A DNA stretch of 64,000 nt from Helicobacter equorum (lineage in GTDB: Bacteria > Campylobacterota > Campylobacteria > Campylobacterales > Helicobacteraceae), in assembly GCF_900198655.1 (NCBI RefSeq), contig NZ_FZPO01000002.1, forward strand, positions 1 to 64,000, written 5' to 3'. The translations under genes were made by a program, and so were the position numbers. This document shows, piece after piece, positions 42,817 to 53,089 of this stretch; position 1 is the stretch's first letter, and each line of letters starts with the position of its first letter. The notes beneath the pieces were generated by a model. It did not search any database and had not been told where the DNA came from. It was given only the letters and a program-made list of their open reading frames with translations.

Positions 42817-43967
42817 TGTATCCTTATAGCACACAATCCATTCAAGAAGATGACAAAAAAGCCGTCTTTTGCGCGCTTGATGACAAAAACCTTACCCAAG
42901 GATGGCGCGCCAAAGAATTTGAATCTGCTATAGCAAAATATTGTAATACCGCATACGCTATCGTGTGTAATTCTGCTACTTCGGCACTTTATGTAGCCTA
43001 TCATGCAATAAAATCTGTCTTACATGCCAAATTCCCACATACGCCAATCTTTGCAATCACCACGCCAATTAGCTTTGTAGCCACGACAAATATGATGTTG
43101 GCAAATGACATTACGCCGATTTTTGCTGACATCACACCAAGCGGACACCTCGATCCCAAAAGCGTGCGTGAGATTCTCACAACGCATCCTCACAAACAAC
43201 ACATCAAACTTTTGGTTAGCATGGATTATGGTGGGCAAAGTATAAACTGCACACATATGCGCCAGCTTGCACAAGAATTTGAACTATTTTGGGTTTCGGA
43301 TAGCTCACACGCCTTTGGTGCAAGTTTCCAAGGAAGCAAAGTTGGGTCACAAGCAGATATGACAATCTTTAGTTTTCATGCGATAAAGCCTATCACAACT
43401 GCCGAAGGTGGCGCATTAGTTACCAATAATGAAGTGCTTTTTGCACATGCCCAACACCTTGTAAGCCATGGAATCCTCAAAGGCGATGCGTGGGAATATG
43501 ATTGCCTAGAATGTGGCTTTAACTTTAGAATGCACGAATTAAGTGCGGCTTTGGGATTATCCCAACTCCCAAAACTACAATCTTTTATCGCTAAACGCAA
43601 ACAAATTGCACAATTCTATCAGCAATATTTTCATAATAACCCCTTTTTTACTCTCTTGTCCCAATCTACAGATATACATACCTATCATCTCTATCCGATC
43701 TTTTTAGACGAGCAATTTTGGGATTGTAAGAAACGCATTTTTGCAGATCTTCATAAGCGCGGTATTGGTGTGCAAGTGCATTATATTCCGATATATAGCT
43801 TTAGCCTCTATAGGCAAAAATTTGGAAAAATACATCTCCAAAATGCGCAGAGATTCTATAATGCCGAGCTTTCAATCCCTTGTGCGCAAAGTATGAATCT
43901 AGATGATGCCAAGCAAGTTGCGGGCATTATCCTTGAAGTATTAGATACTATAAAGAAAGGACATTAA
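42816..43967 (+). CDS. pseC: PseC, UDP-4-keto-6-deoxy-AltNAc aminotransferase
   Basis: PseC transfers an amino group from glutamate in the second step of pseudaminic acid synthesis, needed to glycosylate flagellin. The 383-residue DegT/DnrJ/EryC1 enzyme has the start DKNLTQGWRAKEFE, the conserved CNSATSALYVAYHA, and the PLP Lys in SFHAIKPITTAEGGALV near residue 190. It overlaps the upstream hypothetical gene by one base and is therefore likely under the same sigma54 promoter. The other pse genes are not in the window. Confidence 0.95.
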   Translation: MYPYSTQSIQEDDKKAVFCALDDKNLTQGWRAKEFESAIAKYCNTAYAIVCNSATSALYVAYHAIKSVLHAKFPHTPIFAITTPISFVATTNMMLANDITPIFADITPSGHLDPKSVREILTTHPHKQHIKLLVSMDYGGQSINCTHMRQLAQEFELFWVSDSSHAFGASFQGSKVGSQADMTIFSFHAIKPITTAEGGALVTNNEVLFAHAQHLVSHGILKGDAWEYDCLECGFNFRMHELSAALGLSQLPKLQSFIAKRKQIAQFYQQYFHNNPFFTLLSQSTDIHTYHLYPIFLDEQFWDCKKRIFADLHKRGIGVQVHYIPIYSFSLYRQKFGKIHLQNAQRFYNAELSIPCAQSMNLDDAKQVAGIILEVLDTIKKGH

Positions 43968-43969
43968 AC

Positions 43970-44908
43970 ATGCGCTATTTTTGGGTATATATATGGGCTT
44001 TTGCTATTGTCTTTGGTGTGGAGTGCTTTGAAAACCAAACATCATATATAAAATTTGTCTGTGAAGATACATGCCAAAGCCCTACATTGCAAATCACCAA
44101 CAAGCAAGATTCTACAATCCTAAAACTTGATGAAAGCAATGCCCAAATACAGAGTAATGAGGATTTTTTTACCTTTGTGTATGATAATAAATCCTATGTC
44201 CTCTCGCCAAAAAAGGCAGTTTTTGCTATATATGCCCCAAATCAAGAACCAATCTTTACACAATTTCAACCTACTTCTTGCGCCTATGTCAATGGGCAAA
44301 AATTTAGCTCATCTTGGGAGGATATCACCACTTTTAGCTACATAAAACAATCCCTAAACCCACACGCCAACAATCTAGCAGAATCTAATTCACAAATGCA
44401 GCACACCTCTACATTCCAAGGAGAATCCTACACGATTAGCACACAAGGATATCATGTGATCTTTAGTCATACGATTCACAAAGATGGAAGACGAAATACC
44501 GCAAGTGCAACATTTATCCTAAAGCCCCTTAATAGCACGCAAGCATATATCACGCAATTAGATACAGATCCTGAATGTGGGATTATGATAGAAAAGCGTG
44601 ATGAATTTAGCCTAAGAATTTATCCTTTCCAAAACAAAAGTGCGTGTGAATCGCTCTACACGCAAGGTATTCTTACTGATGTGTATTACAACATCCAACC
44701 TAGCTTTGAATGCGCCAAAGCCCAAACCCAAGATGAAATTGCTATTTGCCAAAATACAGATCTTGCCAAGGCTGATAGGGAGCTTCTCATACTTTTAGAA
44801 TCTGCCAAAGATCTGGTGCAAGAATATATCACCAAACGCCAAGGATGCCAAAATGATACCAAATGCCTACAAGATGTAATGACAGGATTTTTGGGCATAC
44901 GAGAATAA
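43970..44908 (+). CDS. Secreted protein with C-terminal LprI/DUF1311-like domain
   Basis: The 312-residue protein has a signal peptide (about 1-17, ending VFGVE) and a mature region with many Cys residues (CFENQ, CEDTCQ, CAYVNG, CGIMIE, CESLY). The last 70 residues match the DUF1311/LprI pattern: FECAKAQTQDEIAICQN, LAKADRELLILLESA, QGCQNDTKCLQ. LprI-type domains include lysozyme inhibitors, so a role in envelope protection is conceivable but unproven. It starts 2 nt after the pseC stop with AAAGGA upstream and converges with addB, 2 nt apart. Confidence 0.75.
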   Translation: MRYFWVYIWAFAIVFGVECFENQTSYIKFVCEDTCQSPTLQITNKQDSTILKLDESNAQIQSNEDFFTFVYDNKSYVLSPKKAVFAIYAPNQEPIFTQFQPTSCAYVNGQKFSSSWEDITTFSYIKQSLNPHANNLAESNSQMQHTSTFQGESYTISTQGYHVIFSHTIHKDGRRNTASATFILKPLNSTQAYITQLDTDPECGIMIEKRDEFSLRIYPFQNKSACESLYTQGILTDVYYNIQPSFECAKAQTQDEIAICQNTDLAKADRELLILLESAKDLVQEYITKRQGCQNDTKCLQDVMTGFLGIRE

Positions 44909-44910
44909 CA

Positions 44911-47253
44911 CTATCTATCACAAATAGTTTTATATGCACAATATAAACAGGGCTTAGAAGTATCTGCAGGACTAAACACCCCATACCCTTGCGTATAATG
45001 CAAAGAATCTAAAGTATACTTAGTGCTTTGTATAAGCACCTCATCGCTACTCACTTCATGTGCACAAAAATGTGTATCTATCGTATGCAAGATTGTGATA
45101 AGCTCCTCTTTTTTGCTTGGTGATGATATGCTTTTTGCATTTTTTAGGTCATAATACATAGCTTTGATATCTCCATATTTAACACTTAATGCATTTGCAT
45201 AAAACTCAAGAGCAAAATCCTCTTTAGTAATATCACTAATGTTATTTGTGTATTTATAATCAATCACAAGCACTTCGCCATTGTTTTGGCGCTGGATTCT
45301 ATCCACTCTAGCACCACAAAAGCGATAACCCTCAAGCACAAAGTCCTCTAGCTCCTCTTCTAATCCCAAAATCTCAAATGTCCCATATTGTTTGATATAT
45401 TCACGCTCAAACTCAAAAAATCGCGCCAAATCAAGCAACAAAATCTCTACATTTGCACGATCTAGGGCTTGTTCAAATTTTTGTGTGCGCACATACTGCT
45501 CACAAGCTTTTTGCACCAAGTCTATATCCGCTAGATTCACCACCTTATGAATATATGGCTCATATGCCTTTTGTAAGGCACTATGCACAAGAATCCCCAC
45601 ACAAGCCACATTGCTCGTGTCTATACTCTGCTCTCTGACATCTAAAATATACCTAAAACAATACTGCAATTTACAACGTACAAATGTAGTGAAACTTGTT
45701 GGCGAAAATACTTTGCGTAAGCGTCCAACATAATGCTCTGTCTTATAAGCTGGTGATTGCACTAGCGTGTGTTGAAAAATACTTTGCTCACTTTCATGCA
45801 CTACACACCCAAGCTCTTCAAGCAAATGTGCAGGGGCATTTTTGTCATCTTGCACACAAAGTGCCACCGCCTCCTTTGCCCCTAATAAAAGATTTTTATA
45901 ATACAGCACCTGAAGCTTTTCTTTGTCATATGTAGTGGGAATACCAAGTTTTAGGCGCAAAGCAGTATTTAAAAATAAATCATTATCTCTAAAATGTGGG
46001 ATCACCCCATCATTACAATCAACCAAAATAACATAAGGAAGCATAACACCCCGACTTTCAAGTGCACCTATAACGCGGATTCTACCACCATACACATCAT
46101 CGATGCTAAGCCCTTTAATCTCATGCAAAAAACTTTGTGCTATTTCACCAAAATCCACATCATCAAAAAATGTGTGCATTGTTTCATATTCATGCACAAT
46201 CTCATCAAGTTTTTGTTTTATAGGTGCATAATGAATTGTATCTTGCGCATTAAGAGTAGCAAAACTTTGTGCTACACATACAGATAAACTTTGTGTACTC
46301 TCCTGTAAGGCTTGGGATAAAGTCGCATATAATGCGGTGTGTTGCAATGGCTTACCCATAGCATAATTACAATTTCTCTCTGTATCAAGCACTTGCAAAT
46401 ACTGCGTAAAATCCTCCTGTGGTAGGACAATAGACATCTCTTCTGGCTCTATACCACGCGCCAACCACTCACTAATTTGTTGGCGAATCGCACCCACTTG
46501 CTCTATACGTGAGAGAAATGAATATGCGCGCAAAGTATGTGCTGAATCTAAAGGTGCCTTTGCCACTACTTCGCCACTAGGATAGGACAATACATACCAA
46601 AAACCACAATCCAAATCCAAAGGCGAATCAAAAATATCCCAAAATCCTTGCGTCTTTTCCCGCACATCAAAACGTATATGCACCAAACACACACGAGAAA
46701 TTTCACGCAAAATTGCTAATTCAAATGGGCTTAACACACCACAAAGCATAATGGTAATGCGCGAAAAATCTTGTAGCCATAAATGCGCAAGTGTAAAATC
46801 CCAACTTTTATACACCCACCCTCGTTGCTCCAAAAATGCACAATATCGCTCATACACTTCTTGCAAGATTCTCAAATGATCCTCATATTCGCCATAAGTA
46901 TCAAGTAATGGAATCTCGCTAATAGCGATCTTATGCACAAATAATTCATCAAAAAAGCGTAAAAAAAACTCACTAGATTGCAAATATGCTATAAAACTTT
47001 GCTCAAAAACAAAGCCATTGTGCAAAAGAATGTGGTGTTGTTTGTCATATTCTCTTAACACACGGCTTACGATAAACTTACGCAAATGCTTAGGCACAAT
47101 GCTTTTGTTTGGATATATGATAGCTTTGGAGAAAAACTCTCCCAATAATATGCTTGGCGCACAAATCCCCTCTTTGGCACTATGATATTGAGTAAGTGCG
47201 CGTCTTGAGGAAAAAACAAGAAGTTCTTGAGATTGTAATACCTCTAAAGACAT
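44911..47253 (-). CDS. addB: AddB subunit of the AddAB helicase-nuclease
   Basis: AddB works with AddA to process double-strand breaks for RecA loading. The 780-residue protein has an inactive helicase-like N-terminal part. A C-terminal PD-(D/E)XK nuclease domain contains VLVIDYKYTNN near residue 680. The four Cys of the iron-sulfur staple are visible: FVRC near residue 540 and CLYCAYKTIC at the end. It overlaps the transketolase gene by 10 nt. AddA is not in the window. The enzyme is normally controlled by Chi sites, which are over-represented short motifs. Confidence 0.85.
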   Translation of the reverse strand: MSLEVLQSQELLVFSSRRALTQYHSAKEGICAPSILLGEFFSKAIIYPNKSIVPKHLRKFIVSRVLREYDKQHHILLHNGFVFEQSFIAYLQSSEFFLRFFDELFVHKIAISEIPLLDTYGEYEDHLRILQEVYERYCAFLEQRGWVYKSWDFTLAHLWLQDFSRITIMLCGVLSPFELAILREISRVCLVHIRFDVREKTQGFWDIFDSPLDLDCGFWYVLSYPSGEVVAKAPLDSAHTLRAYSFLSRIEQVGAIRQQISEWLARGIEPEEMSIVLPQEDFTQYLQVLDTERNCNYAMGKPLQHTALYATLSQALQESTQSLSVCVAQSFATLNAQDTIHYAPIKQKLDEIVHEYETMHTFFDDVDFGEIAQSFLHEIKGLSIDDVYGGRIRVIGALESRGVMLPYVILVDCNDGVIPHFRDNDLFLNTALRLKLGIPTTYDKEKLQVLYYKNLLLGAKEAVALCVQDDKNAPAHLLEELGCVVHESEQSIFQHTLVQSPAYKTEHYVGRLRKVFSPTSFTTFVRCKLQYCFRYILDVREQSIDTSNVACVGILVHSALQKAYEPYIHKVVNLADIDLVQKACEQYVRTQKFEQALDRANVEILLLDLARFFEFEREYIKQYGTFEILGLEEELEDFVLEGYRFCGARVDRIQRQNNGEVLVIDYKYTNNISDITKEDFALEFYANALSVKYGDIKAMYYDLKNAKSISSPSKKEELITILHTIDTHFCAHEVSSDEVLIQSTKYTLDSLHYTQGYGVFSPADTSKPCLYCAYKTICDR

Positions 47254-49193
47254 AAAGCCTTAGCCCTTTGCACTACATTATCCACGCTAAAACCAAAACG
47301 CACAAATAATGCCTCGCCCTTGCCACTAGCACCAAAGCTCTCCATACCTACTACATCATCGGCAAACACATACCACTCTAGCCCTCTTGCCGCCTCAATT
47401 GCCATAACCTTACTTGCACCAAAAAGTTTTTGCTTATATGCCTTATCTTGTGCCAAAAGAAGCTCAAAACAAGGCACACTTACTACGCGTGTAGCAATGC
47501 CTTGTCGCTCTAAAGTCTGTTGTGAATCTAGCGCAAGTTTTACCTCACTACCACTTGCAAGAAGCGTAAGCTTAGGATTGTGTGAATCTAGTGTGCTTTC
47601 TTGCAAAATATAACCACCCTTTGCCACCGCCTCTGTATTTGGGCTCTCACACACAACTTCAAGATTCTGACGACTAAGCACAAAGGCACTTGGTGTATGA
47701 TGTTTTAGCGCTACTTGCCAACACGCTATGTTTTCGTTTGCATCACATGGGCGGAATACCAAAAGATTTGGCATAGCGCGAAAATGGGAAAGGTGCTCGA
47801 TAGGTTGATGTGTCGCACCATCTTCGCCAACGCCTATGCTATCATGCGTAAAAACATACATAACACGCGTTTTCATCAAACTCGCAACGCGTATGCTAGG
47901 CGTGAGATAATCACTAAATACAAAAAAAGTCGCACAAAAAGGCAAAAACAAACCATAATTGGCAATACCATTACAAATCGCACCCATAGCGTGTTCTCGG
48001 ATACCAAAATGTATATTACGCCCATTTGGAAAATCCTGCTCACCCTTAAGCTCTGTGTTATTGCTTGGTGCTAGATCCGCACTACCACCCAAAAAGCCCT
48101 TAAAACTTGTAGCAATAGCATTTAAAATCTCGCCATTACTTACGCGTGTAGCAATAGATTGTCCTTTTTGGTATGTAGGATATGTAATACTACTTGTATC
48201 CAACATAGAATCTAGAAGCGCTTGTGTGTCTGGTGTAAGAAGCTTTTGCCATTCATAATGCGCGAGTGCACCAACTTCCTTGACATTTAAAAATCGCAAT
48301 GCTACATCATCGGGGATAATAAATTCGGCACTAGATTCAAACCCTAACGTGCTTTTTGCTTGTGCAATTATATCTCCACCTAAAGGTGTGCCGTGTGTTT
48401 TATGGTTTCCTTCAAGGCTAAGCGCACCTTTGCCTATGGTAGTCGTTGCGATAATAATGCTTGGTTTTTTGGCATTGATAGCTCCAACAAGTGCTGTATT
48501 AATAGAGCTAAAATTATGTCCATCACACTCCAAAACTTCCCAACCCTGCGCGATAAAACGCCTTTTGATATCTTCATTAAATGCTTTTTGTACTGCACCT
48601 TCAATGCTTATGCCATTGCTATCATAAATCACAACAAGATTTTCTAAATTATGCAATCCTGCAAGTGAGCAAGCCTCATAGCTTATACCTTCCTGCAAAT
48701 CCCCATCACCACAAAAACAAAAGACATTATGAGAAATAAGTTTTTTGCCTAAAAGATTTTGTGCATATTTGGAGGCAAATGCCATACCCACTGCATTAGC
48801 AATGCCTTGTCCTAGCGGACCAGTAGTAATCTCTACACCGGGTGTGTGCCTGTATTCTGGATGCCCAGGTGTTTTTGAATCTAGCTGACGAAACTGCATT
48901 AAATCTTCTTTGCTAATTTCAAATCCCCATACATGCAACAAACTATACACGAGAGCACTCGCATGTCCTCCACTAAAAATCACCCTATCGCGGTTAAGCC
49001 ACGAAGGGTTGGCGGGATCAAGTTTGAGATATAAACTTAGTATTGTCGCAATATCTGCCAATCCCATAGGCGCACCGGGGTGGCCACTATTTGCCTTTTG
49101 CACCATATCCGCACACAAAAACCGCAACGTATTTGCCATTTTTGCAAGCTGTAACTTATCCTCATCTGCAAGACTTAAAGGAGTGAGTGCCAT
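47244..49193 (-). CDS. tkt: Transketolase
   Basis: Transketolase moves two-carbon units in the pentose phosphate pathway using thiamine diphosphate. The 649-residue protein has KANSGHPGAPMGLADI near residue 20, the ThDP motif GDGDLQEGISYEA near residue 150, and the central GEDGATHQPIEHLSHFRAMP near residue 460. The ATG at 49193 follows AAAGGA; an upstream in-frame start adds 21 residues without support. It is upstream of addB on the minus strand and divergent from waaF. Confidence 0.96.
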   Translation of the reverse strand: MALTPLSLADEDKLQLAKMANTLRFLCADMVQKANSGHPGAPMGLADIATILSLYLKLDPANPSWLNRDRVIFSGGHASALVYSLLHVWGFEISKEDLMQFRQLDSKTPGHPEYRHTPGVEITTGPLGQGIANAVGMAFASKYAQNLLGKKLISHNVFCFCGDGDLQEGISYEACSLAGLHNLENLVVIYDSNGISIEGAVQKAFNEDIKRRFIAQGWEVLECDGHNFSSINTALVGAINAKKPSIIIATTTIGKGALSLEGNHKTHGTPLGGDIIAQAKSTLGFESSAEFIIPDDVALRFLNVKEVGALAHYEWQKLLTPDTQALLDSMLDTSSITYPTYQKGQSIATRVSNGEILNAIATSFKGFLGGSADLAPSNNTELKGEQDFPNGRNIHFGIREHAMGAICNGIANYGLFLPFCATFFVFSDYLTPSIRVASLMKTRVMYVFTHDSIGVGEDGATHQPIEHLSHFRAMPNLLVFRPCDANENIACWQVALKHHTPSAFVLSRQNLEVVCESPNTEAVAKGGYILQESTLDSHNPKLTLLASGSEVKLALDSQQTLERQGIATRVVSVPCFELLLAQDKAYKQKLFGASKVMAIEAARGLEWYVFADDVVGMESFGASGKGEALFVRFGFSVDNVVQRAKALCL

Positions 49194-49289
49194 AAAAATC
49201 CTTTGTGTATGAAAAATATCGTAGAGACTTAGATTTAAAGAGGCAGATTTTAACAAAAGAGAGTTTTTACAAACCTTAACAGAGTTTGC

Positions 49290-49295
49290 TATAAT
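49290..49295 (+). promoter_or_regulatory. -10 element TATAAT for waaF
   Basis: A consensus TATAAT lies 35 nt upstream of the waaF ATG in the divergent tkt-waaF region. Confidence 0.45.
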
Positions 49296-49330
49296 GCCAA
49301 AAACCTAAAACAACAATATAAGCGACAAAC

Positions 49331-50437
49331 ATGATACAAACAATCCTTTTGCGATTGCCAAATTGGCTAGGCGATAGCGTGATGTGCACAAGTGCGTTTC
49401 AAAAATTAAAGCATATGTACCCACATGCGCAATTTGTGCTTGTAGGAAGCTATGTGTGTGAAATATTTAGACGCGATCCATGCGTCAAAGCCATCTATCT
49501 TGATGAAAGCAAAAAAGCAAAAAATAGAATCCTAAGTCTTTATAGTTTAGCCAAAACAATACGCACAGAAATTGGATCTATTGATCTAAGCTTTTGTTTT
49601 AGTAATGGATTTTTTGGCGCGCTACTCTTGTATCTTTGCAAAGCTAAAGTGCGTGTGGGGTATGCCAAAAATCTACGATCCTTTCTTCTCACACACGCCC
49701 TCAAAGCCCCAACGCTAAAACCTCTACATCAAGTGCAAAAATACCAATATCTAATAAGAGATTTTGTAGATCGTGCAATCTTTGAGGCATATACGCCATT
49801 ACACCTTGTATGTGGCAAAGAAAGCAAGATTATTTGTGATGGCAAAAAACGTATCGGTATTAATCCTGGTGCGGCTTTTGGTTGGGCAAAATGCTGGGAA
49901 AAAGAGTATTTTATCGATATTATTACGCGTTTTGCTACAAGAGGGTGGGAAGTCTATATCTTTGGTGATACACAAAATCTCACCATACAAGATGACACAC
50001 ACATTCATGATCTTAGCAACAAAACGACCTTAATAGAGCTTATTGATAGCATTAAAGCACTCGATCTCTTTATTACTAATGATAGTGGTCCTATGCATAT
50101 CGCTGCTGCCCTTCAAACTCCCACGATAGCTATTTTTGGATCTACGGATACCGCGGATACTTGTCCATGGAATCTACCAATAGCACAAGAATTTTTCTTG
50201 CCCTCACAAGCGATGATACCACACGCACTAGATTCTACACCATACCCAACACCAAAAGACATCACTACATACACAACACTCACAGCTGATACTATCACTA
50301 TCCTTAGCAAGCATTTAGAATGTGCACCGTGTAAAAAACGTACTTGCCCACTCAAACATCACCTCTGTATGAAATCCATTACGCCAGATGAAGTTTTTGC
50401 AATCGCACTCACAATGCTACAACTCCCTAAGGAATAG
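49331..50437 (+). CDS. waaF: ADP-heptose:LPS heptosyltransferase II WaaF
   Basis: WaaF adds the second heptose to the lipopolysaccharide inner core. The 368-residue GT9 enzyme begins with LLRLPNWLGDSVMCTSAF and contains the ADP-heptose region RIGINPGAAFGWAKCW near residue 176. TNDSGPMHIAAAL lies near 255, and the typical Cys-rich end CAPCKKRTCPLKHHLCM near 335. It leads a plus-strand run with a flavin reductase gene 5 nt later. Confidence 0.95.
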   Translation: MIQTILLRLPNWLGDSVMCTSAFQKLKHMYPHAQFVLVGSYVCEIFRRDPCVKAIYLDESKKAKNRILSLYSLAKTIRTEIGSIDLSFCFSNGFFGALLLYLCKAKVRVGYAKNLRSFLLTHALKAPTLKPLHQVQKYQYLIRDFVDRAIFEAYTPLHLVCGKESKIICDGKKRIGINPGAAFGWAKCWEKEYFIDIITRFATRGWEVYIFGDTQNLTIQDDTHIHDLSNKTTLIELIDSIKALDLFITNDSGPMHIAAALQTPTIAIFGSTDTADTCPWNLPIAQEFFLPSQAMIPHALDSTPYPTPKDITTYTTLTADTITILSKHLECAPCKKRTCPLKHHLCMKSITPDEVFAIALTMLQLPKE

Positions 50438-50442
50438 ATCCC

Positions 50443-51018
50443 ATGATTTTTGACTTCTCACCCAACACACCGCTCCAAAATTTCAAAATCTTAAGTCAAT
50501 GCCTTATACCGCGTCCTATTGCGTGGATTAGCACGATAAATGATAATGGCAGTATCAATCTCGCACCTTTTAGTTTTTTTGCGCCTGTGAGTTTAGAACC
50601 CACGATCCTAAGCGTGTGTGTGATGAAAAAGAGCGATGATACAATAAAAGACACACTCTATAATGCCAAAACTCACAAACGCGTAACCATCACAATCCCA
50701 AACCCACAAGATTACTTGCATTTACAACAATGCTCCAAAGAATTTATGCGAGGCATAAGCGAGGCAAGTGAGCTTGGTATAAGTCTCAAAAGTATCCATA
50801 GCAACTATCCACCAGTGCCTAGCAATACCCAATGTGCGTTTTTATGTGATTTTTATGATATATGGGATTTTCAAAGCACAACAGATACGCTTTTGCTTGA
50901 ACTCAAGCAATGCTTTGTAGATGAAAGGTGCATTAGTGAATCTACGCAAGATTTGCGTTTGGTATTTGAAACACTCGCACGCACCGGAAATGATTTTAAG
51001 ATTTTAAAGGATTTATAA
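50443..51018 (+). CDS. Flavin reductase-like domain protein
   Basis: The 191-residue protein matches the flavin reductase (FMN-binding split barrel) family: LIPRPIAWISTIND and INLAPFSFFAPVS near residues 20-50 form the FMN phosphate site. Members reduce flavin with NAD(P)H or serve as flavin stores; the partner enzyme is not evident. It starts 5 nt after waaF, so it is probably co-transcribed. The following FkbM gene has its own -10 box. Confidence 0.88.
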   Translation: MIFDFSPNTPLQNFKILSQCLIPRPIAWISTINDNGSINLAPFSFFAPVSLEPTILSVCVMKKSDDTIKDTLYNAKTHKRVTITIPNPQDYLHLQQCSKEFMRGISEASELGISLKSIHSNYPPVPSNTQCAFLCDFYDIWDFQSTTDTLLLELKQCFVDERCISESTQDLRLVFETLARTGNDFKILKDL

Positions 51019-51020
51019 GA

Positions 51021-51026
51021 TATAAT
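51021..51026 (+). promoter_or_regulatory. -10 element TATAAT for the phase-variable FkbM gene
   Basis: TATAAT lies 34 nt upstream of the ATG at 51061; AAAGGAG at 51047-51053 is the ribosome-binding site. Confidence 0.5.
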
Positions 51027-51060
51027 GCAACTAATTTCTTAAACTTAAAGGAGAATTTAC

Positions 51061-52189
51061 ATGTTATCAATCTCACGAAGTGGTTCTTTGCATAGGGAAC
51101 AGTGGTATAAAATCTCTCTTGATATTTTTGAATGCTCCATCCTAGCTCGAGAAAAGATTATTATAGGCTACAAGGGGGGGGGGCATAGTAGAAGTTTTTG
51201 TTAAATATCAGATTTTTGGCCGAACCATATACAAAACAATTCAAAACCTTAAAGATACTTCCTATACTACCATAAATATTGGATATAGTGGTATACAAGC
51301 ACAACTTGCAAAAGATATAGCCACCGATGAAGATATTAATACAAAGATCCTCAACCTCAGTAAAGGCTTAGATGAGAAAAGTATCGAGACACTCACAACG
51401 ATCATCTCTCGCTTACGTACAGCACATATATTCCACAAAAAAACTTGGGATATGCTCACCGAAGCAGAATATCAAGAACTGAATTGTATTAGAATGGAGT
51501 TTTACCCAAATATCCACCAACTCTCTCCTACACTCTATGCATATAAAAATTATTTTCTCCCAACAGACTACTTTGGAATTAGTGTCTTTTGGCATGAATT
51601 TAGCTTAAGAAAATTTGAATCTAAAACACTTCTTAAAATCAAACATAGAAATATTATAGATGCCGGATCGATGGTAGGTGATAGTGCCTTGGTCTTTCAA
51701 AAATATACAGATAAAAATATTTATGCTTTTGAACCAACAAATGAAAATTATGAGTTTTTGCTCCAAACTATTAAACTCAATAATGCAACGCGTATTATCC
51801 CAGTCAAAAAAGCCCTAGGATCAGAGCTTTCACAAGCACAAATTAGCATCGATGGAGAATGCTCTAGTATTATATTTAATAACAACACCGCTTCGCAAAA
51901 TGTAGAAGTCATCACACTCGATTCTTTTGTGCATGAGCATAATCTAGAAGTTGGGTTTATCAAAGTCGATATTGAAGGCTTTGAACAAGAATTCCTAAAA
52001 GGTGCAAAACAAACAATTATGAAGCAAAAACCTGCAATGCTTATTAGTATTTATCACCAAGCAAGCGATTTTTTTGAGATTAAACCTATAATAGAATCTT
52101 GGAATTTAGGATATAGTTTTAAAATTATAAAAGATGTAGACCACAATGTGGCGAGTGAATGTGCGCTCTTTTGTGAAGTCATAGAATAA
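51061..52189 (+). CDS. Phase-variable FkbM-family methyltransferase, out of frame here
   Basis: FkbM-type SAM-dependent methyltransferases modify sugars or other surface molecules. The ATG at 51061 has AAAGGAG upstream. After 38 codons the frame enters a run of ten G. With ten G it reads on as GGGHSRSFC and stops at TAA 51202. With 9 or 12 G the frame joins an uninterrupted downstream frame to 52189, giving about 375 residues. The downstream part has the SAM site NIIDAGSMVGDSALVF near residue 200 and VGFIKVDIEGFEQEFL near 300. Poly-G slippage is the classic contingency mechanism in Campylobacter and Helicobacter. A truncated product from an internal ATG (for example at 51452) is unlikely to be functional. 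Confidence 0.85.
51174..51183 (+). repeat. Poly-G contingency tract (10 G)
   Basis: Ten consecutive G lie within the 5' part of the FkbM gene. ON lengths by frame are 9 or 12; 10 and 11 are OFF. Confidence 0.9.
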
Positions 52190-52204
52190 TATCACTTTAT
52201 GACT

Positions 52205-53089
52205 TTAGCTTTGTATGCGTTCATCTCGCATGCATTCTTGCTCTTTATACAACACTGCACAGCCTTTAGCAAGATCGCGAATCTGTAAAATATAATTTTG
52301 TCGTTGCGCTACAGAAATCGCCTTGCGCGCATCAAGAATATTAAAAAAATGACTTGCAAGCATTGTATAATCATAGGCTGGGAGTGGGAGTTGTGCCTCT
52401 AAACAATGTGTTGCTTCCTCTTTAACTTGTTCAAAAAAACTAAAAAGTTTCGTAACATCAGCCACTTCAAAATGATACTTGCTAAACTCATATTCACCCT
52501 CTTTGTGCACATTACGATAATAGACATTTTGTCCTTGTAAATCCACACCCCACAAAATATCAAACACATTTTCCACGCCTTGGATATACATCGCCAACCG
52601 CTCCACACCATAGGTAATCTCCACTGCTACAGGCTCGCAAGGCAACCCCCCTACTTGCTGAAAATAGGTAAATTGCGTAACCTCCATACCATCAAGCCAT
52701 ACTTCCCATCCAAGCCCCCAAGCGCCAAGTGTTGGGGATTCCCAATTATCCTCCACAAAACGCACATCATGCTTTTGCAAATCCAACCCCAAAGCCTCTA
52801 AGCTTTGCAAATATAATTCTTGGATATTACTTGGGTTTGGCTTGATAAGCACTTGAAACTGATAATAACTCCCCAAGCGGTTTGGATTTTCCCCATATCG
52901 ACCATCTGTAGGACGCCTAGAAGGCGCAACATAGGCTACACTCCAAGGCTTAGAATCCAAACTTCGCAAAAGTGTAAAAGGATGAAATGTCCCAGCTCCT
53001 GCAGGAATATCATAAGGTTGCACGATAAGACAACCCTGCTTTTTCCAAAACTCTTGCAGTGCAAGTAAAATATCTGAAAAACTACGCAT
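52205..53089 (-). CDS. glyQ: Glycyl-tRNA synthetase alpha subunit GlyQ
   Basis: GlyQ is the catalytic subunit of the tetrameric bacterial glycyl-tRNA synthetase. The 294-residue protein starts [15 protein letters not shown] and has the class II core [16 protein letters not shown] and [16 protein letters not shown] near residues 40-75. The ATG at 53089 follows AAAGGAGAAG and lies within the 3' end of the DUF89 gene (8-nt overlap). GlyS is elsewhere. It is the last gene of purE-DUF3972-DUF89-glyQ on the minus strand. Confidence 0.97.
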   Translation of the reverse strand: MRSFSDILLALQEFWKKQGCLIVQPYDIPAGAGTFHPFTLLRSLDSKPWSVAYVAPSRRPTDGRYGENPNRLGSYYQFQVLIKPNPSNIQELYLQSLEALGLDLQKHDVRFVEDNWESPTLGAWGLGWEVWLDGMEVTQFTYFQQVGGLPCEPVAVEITYGVERLAMYIQGVENVFDILWGVDLQGQNVYYRNVHKEGEYEFSKYHFEVADVTKLFSFFEQVKEEATHCLEAQLPLPAYDYTMLASHFFNILDARKAISVAQRQNYILQIRDLAKGCAVLYKEQECMRDERIQS

